In this document: positions 20,501 through 23,314 of the stretch, piece by piece
Layout of the letters: each line of letters starts with the position of its first letter
Position numbering within the stretch: position 1 is the first letter of the stretch
DNA from: Protostelium mycophagum
Lineage: Eukaryota; Evosea; Variosea; Protosteliida; Protosteliaceae
Length of the DNA stretch: 23,314 bases
Assembly: GCA_002081555.1 (NCBI GenBank)
Contig: KV921108.1
Span: 1 to 23,314, forward strand
Direction: 5' to 3'
Notes under the pieces: model-generated
Database searches by the model: none
The model's input: only the letters and a program-made list of their open reading frames with translations
What the model was told of the DNA's origin: nothing
Program-made: the position numbers and the translations under genes

Positions 20501-23257
20501 AGACTGCTTTCCTGAACCGCCCATACCGAGTAATAATCCGTGGCCGTTGGGCTGTCTTATAATCCTGCAAATACGCGCGACGTGCTCAATGGCGTCCATA
20601 AAGAGGACGAGGTTCATCGGCTTCTCCGCTATGCCGTTGTAATAGTCAAGATATTCGTTCATCACCTGACGGGATTAGGGTTTAGAGTCGGGATGTCTCA
20701 CCTTTTGTAGAGAGTTGATGTCAGATATCTGGTCGTATAGTTTAATAGACGCGTTCATCACCATGAAATCGCCGTAAATGAGTCTCTCCGTCTTGACGAT
20801 GTCGCTCCACTGTCTGTGGAGTTTTGTCGTCAATAGTCCCTCTAAGAGGTTCTGGAACCATCTATGTCGTGTTTATTATAGATCTTTTTGTTGTTGAACA
20901 CTTACTGTCTGTCCTTGTCATCTACAAGTCGGTCTTGGAACACTCTGGTACATTCATGCAGCCACAACCTGAGTATTCAACATTTATAGACATAAAGAAT
21001 CTCCTCTACCTTATCAATGCGTCCTGATCTGACAGTGTCTTGACAGCCAACATTCCTTGGAACACTTTAGATAGATCTCTCAAGTTGAAAGTGTAATGCG
21101 ACTTGGACGGAGTGGGGAGCAGCTCCGCCGTGATGGTTCGGTAAAGCGAGATGGTACATTCCACGATGGTATTGCACAAGGCGTGCAATTCAGACCCAAA
21201 GACCTTGAGAAATGAATCCAGTATGGTCCCAAATATGCGGGTGAGGGGTTCGTCCTCCATCTCGCAGAAGTTGATCAAGTTGAAATGTCTCGTGAATCTT
21301 CTGGACAAGCTGTTCCTCCCTCCTATTTGAGTGAGGATCTCGTCAAAGTGTTTATGTCAGTACCTCCTGGGGGTCCCATAGCGGTGACCAGTCCGATGTC
21401 CACGATGTTCTTGAACTCTAAAGTCTTTCTGTCATACCACCCTGCGTGATCCAGCCACTGTCTCAACAGCTCGATGGCTGGTTGTGCACCATATCTTCAA
21501 TCTTTAACTTGGATTGTGAATAGATCTACGTACTTCTCCTTGACGGGCATATTCACATCGTCGATAAAGATGATGAACCTTCTTCCGGTCGGTGGTCCAA
21601 AGACACCCTTTCTTCTCTTGTCGAATTTACCATCGAGGATATCTTGTGTCATATTGGCTGACGTCTGTGCCGAGAACGAGATGAAGATGGGGGAGAAGTC
21701 GCGCTCCATTCCTTTGGCGAGCTTCTCCACGATGGTCAGGGTCTTTCCGGTACCTGTGGGCCCCACGCACATGACGTGCTTGCCGTTCTTCACCAGCAGA
21801 TCAAGTAAAAAGGTGTTTCGGATGGAGTCCATGGTGGGGACGATGATTTCTGAGAAGCTGGCCGTCGCTGGCACAGTGAACTCGGGTATGGTGCTCATCC
21901 AATTCTGCCACTGTCTGTACAGAGTCAGATTCACATCTACAGATCTTTACGGACCTCGTGGGGATGTCGTATGAATAGTCATACACCAGTCCTCCTTCTG
22001 GAAATTGTAACATGGCGTCATCGCCGATCATGAGTTCTCGTAACTTGGCGTTGAACAATTTTCTTCCGGCGGTGTCTATTGTACCACCAACAGACCATAT
22101 CAACGAAAACAAGAAGAAGCTTCCCAACATCTGCGCACAGTAAATACAAATACAATAATATATTGGAATAGTATTATTTGAAAATTTAATGTTGTTTGAT
22201 ATAATATAAAATATTTTTAGATGATGGACGCACCTCTGGGAAATTCTCTGGTAACTTCTCCAGCAGCTTGTTGTCCTCGTCTTCGGGGTCGACATCTACA
22301 CCAATGGTGAAAGGATTCATGAAACAGTATAATATGTTGGTCAAAGACATCGTGAGTGAGATATCAGTGGTGGGGACGGACTCTTTACAATTCCTGTACA
22401 GATGAGATCATGATGAGATATCATCACTCACTTTCTGATGAGTTGTAGACAAGGGGGTAAGTATTTGTCGAATATAGAATTGATGAATTTGAGGTGGGGT
22501 CTGAACAACACGTGCAGCTGCACCAGCCAGGAAGCTATTATGGGTTGGAATCCGAGGTCTGCGGGTTCCATATACACCATTCCACAACGTGATACGGTAG
22601 CTGGCGACGCCTCCGCTAAATCTTCGGTCTCAAACACCTGTGATACGTCATCGATACGTAATATGACGTCATCATACCATGGTATTGTGTGGTGAGAGCG
22701 TGATGATCTCCGAGTTGGGGAGGCACAACTTCTTGTTATCGTCGAGGACGGTATTCATGTTTTCAATCCATAGGGCATCCACGGGTCCATCAAATATTAG
22801 CCATTTCTTATCTGACTTGTCGTCATAAGCTGCCGCACGAACCAGATTCGCCAAAACACCCTGTGCACAATTAGTAAGGGTACACGAATGGTCAAAACTA
22901 CTCACATCTGTCCACTCGTGTGTGGCCTTCACAAATTCTCCATACAACTGGCCCGAAGTGATTGATTTTGGATTCACAACATAGTAAAACACCTTGTCCA
23001 CAGACGGGTCGGTCTTGGCCAGTTTGTTCAAGGCCCGTGCGAGCACTCTGTAACATGTCGTCTTCCCACCTCCACTAGGTCCCACAAGCATCAGTCCGTG
23101 TCTCACGGCAAAGGTCTCGTAGAGTTGAATACACTTGGTGATAAAGTTCGGAACAGGTTGTAGCTTCATGTCGGATATGGCCTCGTAGATACTGGGGAGT
23201 AACTTTCCGTAATCTATCGCGGGCTCCTCCACGTTCGGGAAGAGATCTGACACGATA
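14593..23257 (-). CDS. Axonemal dynein heavy chain, C-terminal ~2,425 residues (5' partial)
   Basis: Thirty exons and 29 introns run from 23257 to the stop at 14593; exon lengths close in frame. The protein is the motor of ciliary beating. Visible domains: AAA2 (GPSGGGKT, then [14 protein letters not shown], about 23070-22920); AAA3 (GPTGTGKT, about 21750; [12 protein letters not shown]); AAA4 (GMGGSGKQS, about 20520; SPLGEGFRNRL); stalk coiled coil 1 (about 19700-19250); the microtubule-binding tip ([13 protein letters not shown] to DYWEPAK); coiled coil 2 (about 18900-18550); AAA5 ([10 protein letters not shown]); AAA6; and the C-terminal barrel. The ending [19 protein letters not shown] matches single-headed inner-arm types (DNAH1/3/7/12 class), not outer-arm chains. 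AAA1 and the tail lie beyond the window. Exon boundaries: 23257-22906, 22860-22678, 22637-22432, 22393-22234, 22130-21955, 21914-21534, 21494-21364, 21322-21010, 20968-20906, 20861-20702, 20665-20342, 20304-20085, 20044-19910, 19804-19602, 19548-19390, 19346-19146, 19091-18546, 18508-18238, 18180-18099, 18065-17834, 17796-17533, 17480-17128, 17089-16921, 16873-16673, 16629-16285, 16204-15947, 15905-15534, 15493-15266, 15224-14933, 14888-14593. Confidence 0.96.
17482..17495. repeat. Palindrome TGATGACGTCATCA in a dynein intron
   Basis: A perfect 14-bp palindrome touching the 3' splice site of the 52-nt intron 17481-17532. Its TGACGTCA core recurs in dynein introns at 20063-20082 and 22663-22672. 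Confidence 0.85.
19349..19365. repeat. Inverted repeat ACATCATG-T-CATGATGT in a dynein intron
   Basis: Eight-bp arms with a 1-nt spacer, beside the 3' splice site of the 43-nt intron 19347-19389. Confidence 0.85.
20063..20082. repeat. Doubled ATGACGTCA in a dynein intron
   Basis: Two adjacent copies (20063-20071 and 20073-20082, the latter the palindrome ATGACGTCAT) fill half of the 40-nt intron 20045-20084. Confidence 0.85.
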
Positions 23258-23314
23258 CTGACATGTGTCAATCATAATCTGGTGTTCCGGAAACAAATTA
23301 TTTTTGGTGTTTTT

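Overview
This is a 23.3 kb piece of a compact eukaryotic nuclear genome. Protein-coding genes lie back to back on both strands and most are broken by very short GT-AG introns. In the dynein gene 29 introns can be placed; most are 33-57 nt and only a few reach 80-105 nt. An axonemal dynein, a gephyrin with the G-then-E domain order, a STAT-like protein and a second SH2 protein together suggest a small-genome animal or a close unicellular relative (holozoan). The species cannot be named from the sequence. No virus-like element, CRISPR array, rRNA or convincing complete tRNA gene was seen. No intact transposon was seen, although short hairpins and palindromes recur in introns.

Layout. About 0.4-2.0 kb (+): STAT-like SH2 protein, 5' end unresolved. 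2.31-2.85 kb (+): intronless secreted cysteine-rich protein. 2.93-5.18 kb (-): EXOG/EndoG-type mitochondrial nuclease with a proline-rich, R3H-like tail. 5.42-6.49 kb (-): aquaporin. 6.63-8.32 kb (+): charged coiled-coil protein with an RIIa-like C-terminus, divergent from the aquaporin across 146 bp. 8.53-8.80 kb (-): small protein of unknown function. 9.28-11.91 kb (-): gephyrin, followed by a perfect 101-bp tandem duplication. 12.46-14.46 kb (+): eight-repeat WD40 protein ending in an SH2 domain. 14.59-23.26 kb (-): axonemal dynein heavy chain from AAA2 to the C-terminus; its N-terminal part lies beyond the window.

Exon models were built by hand from splice signals, reading frame and family motifs. 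For the nuclease, aquaporin, RIIa-like protein, gephyrin, WD40-SH2 protein and dynein, the summed exon lengths are consistent with one open frame, which is strong internal support. The STAT-like model also closes in frame but rests on weaker homology and on two doubtful introns.

The genes do not form one pathway. Dynein, and possibly the RIIa-like protein, point to cilia. Gephyrin makes molybdenum cofactor. The nuclease acts in mitochondria. The STAT-like and WD40-SH2 proteins point to phosphotyrosine signalling. The most unusual items are the WD40-SH2 fusion, the nuclease tail, stop codons embedded in poly(A) signals at four genes, and recurrent palindromes in the tiny introns.
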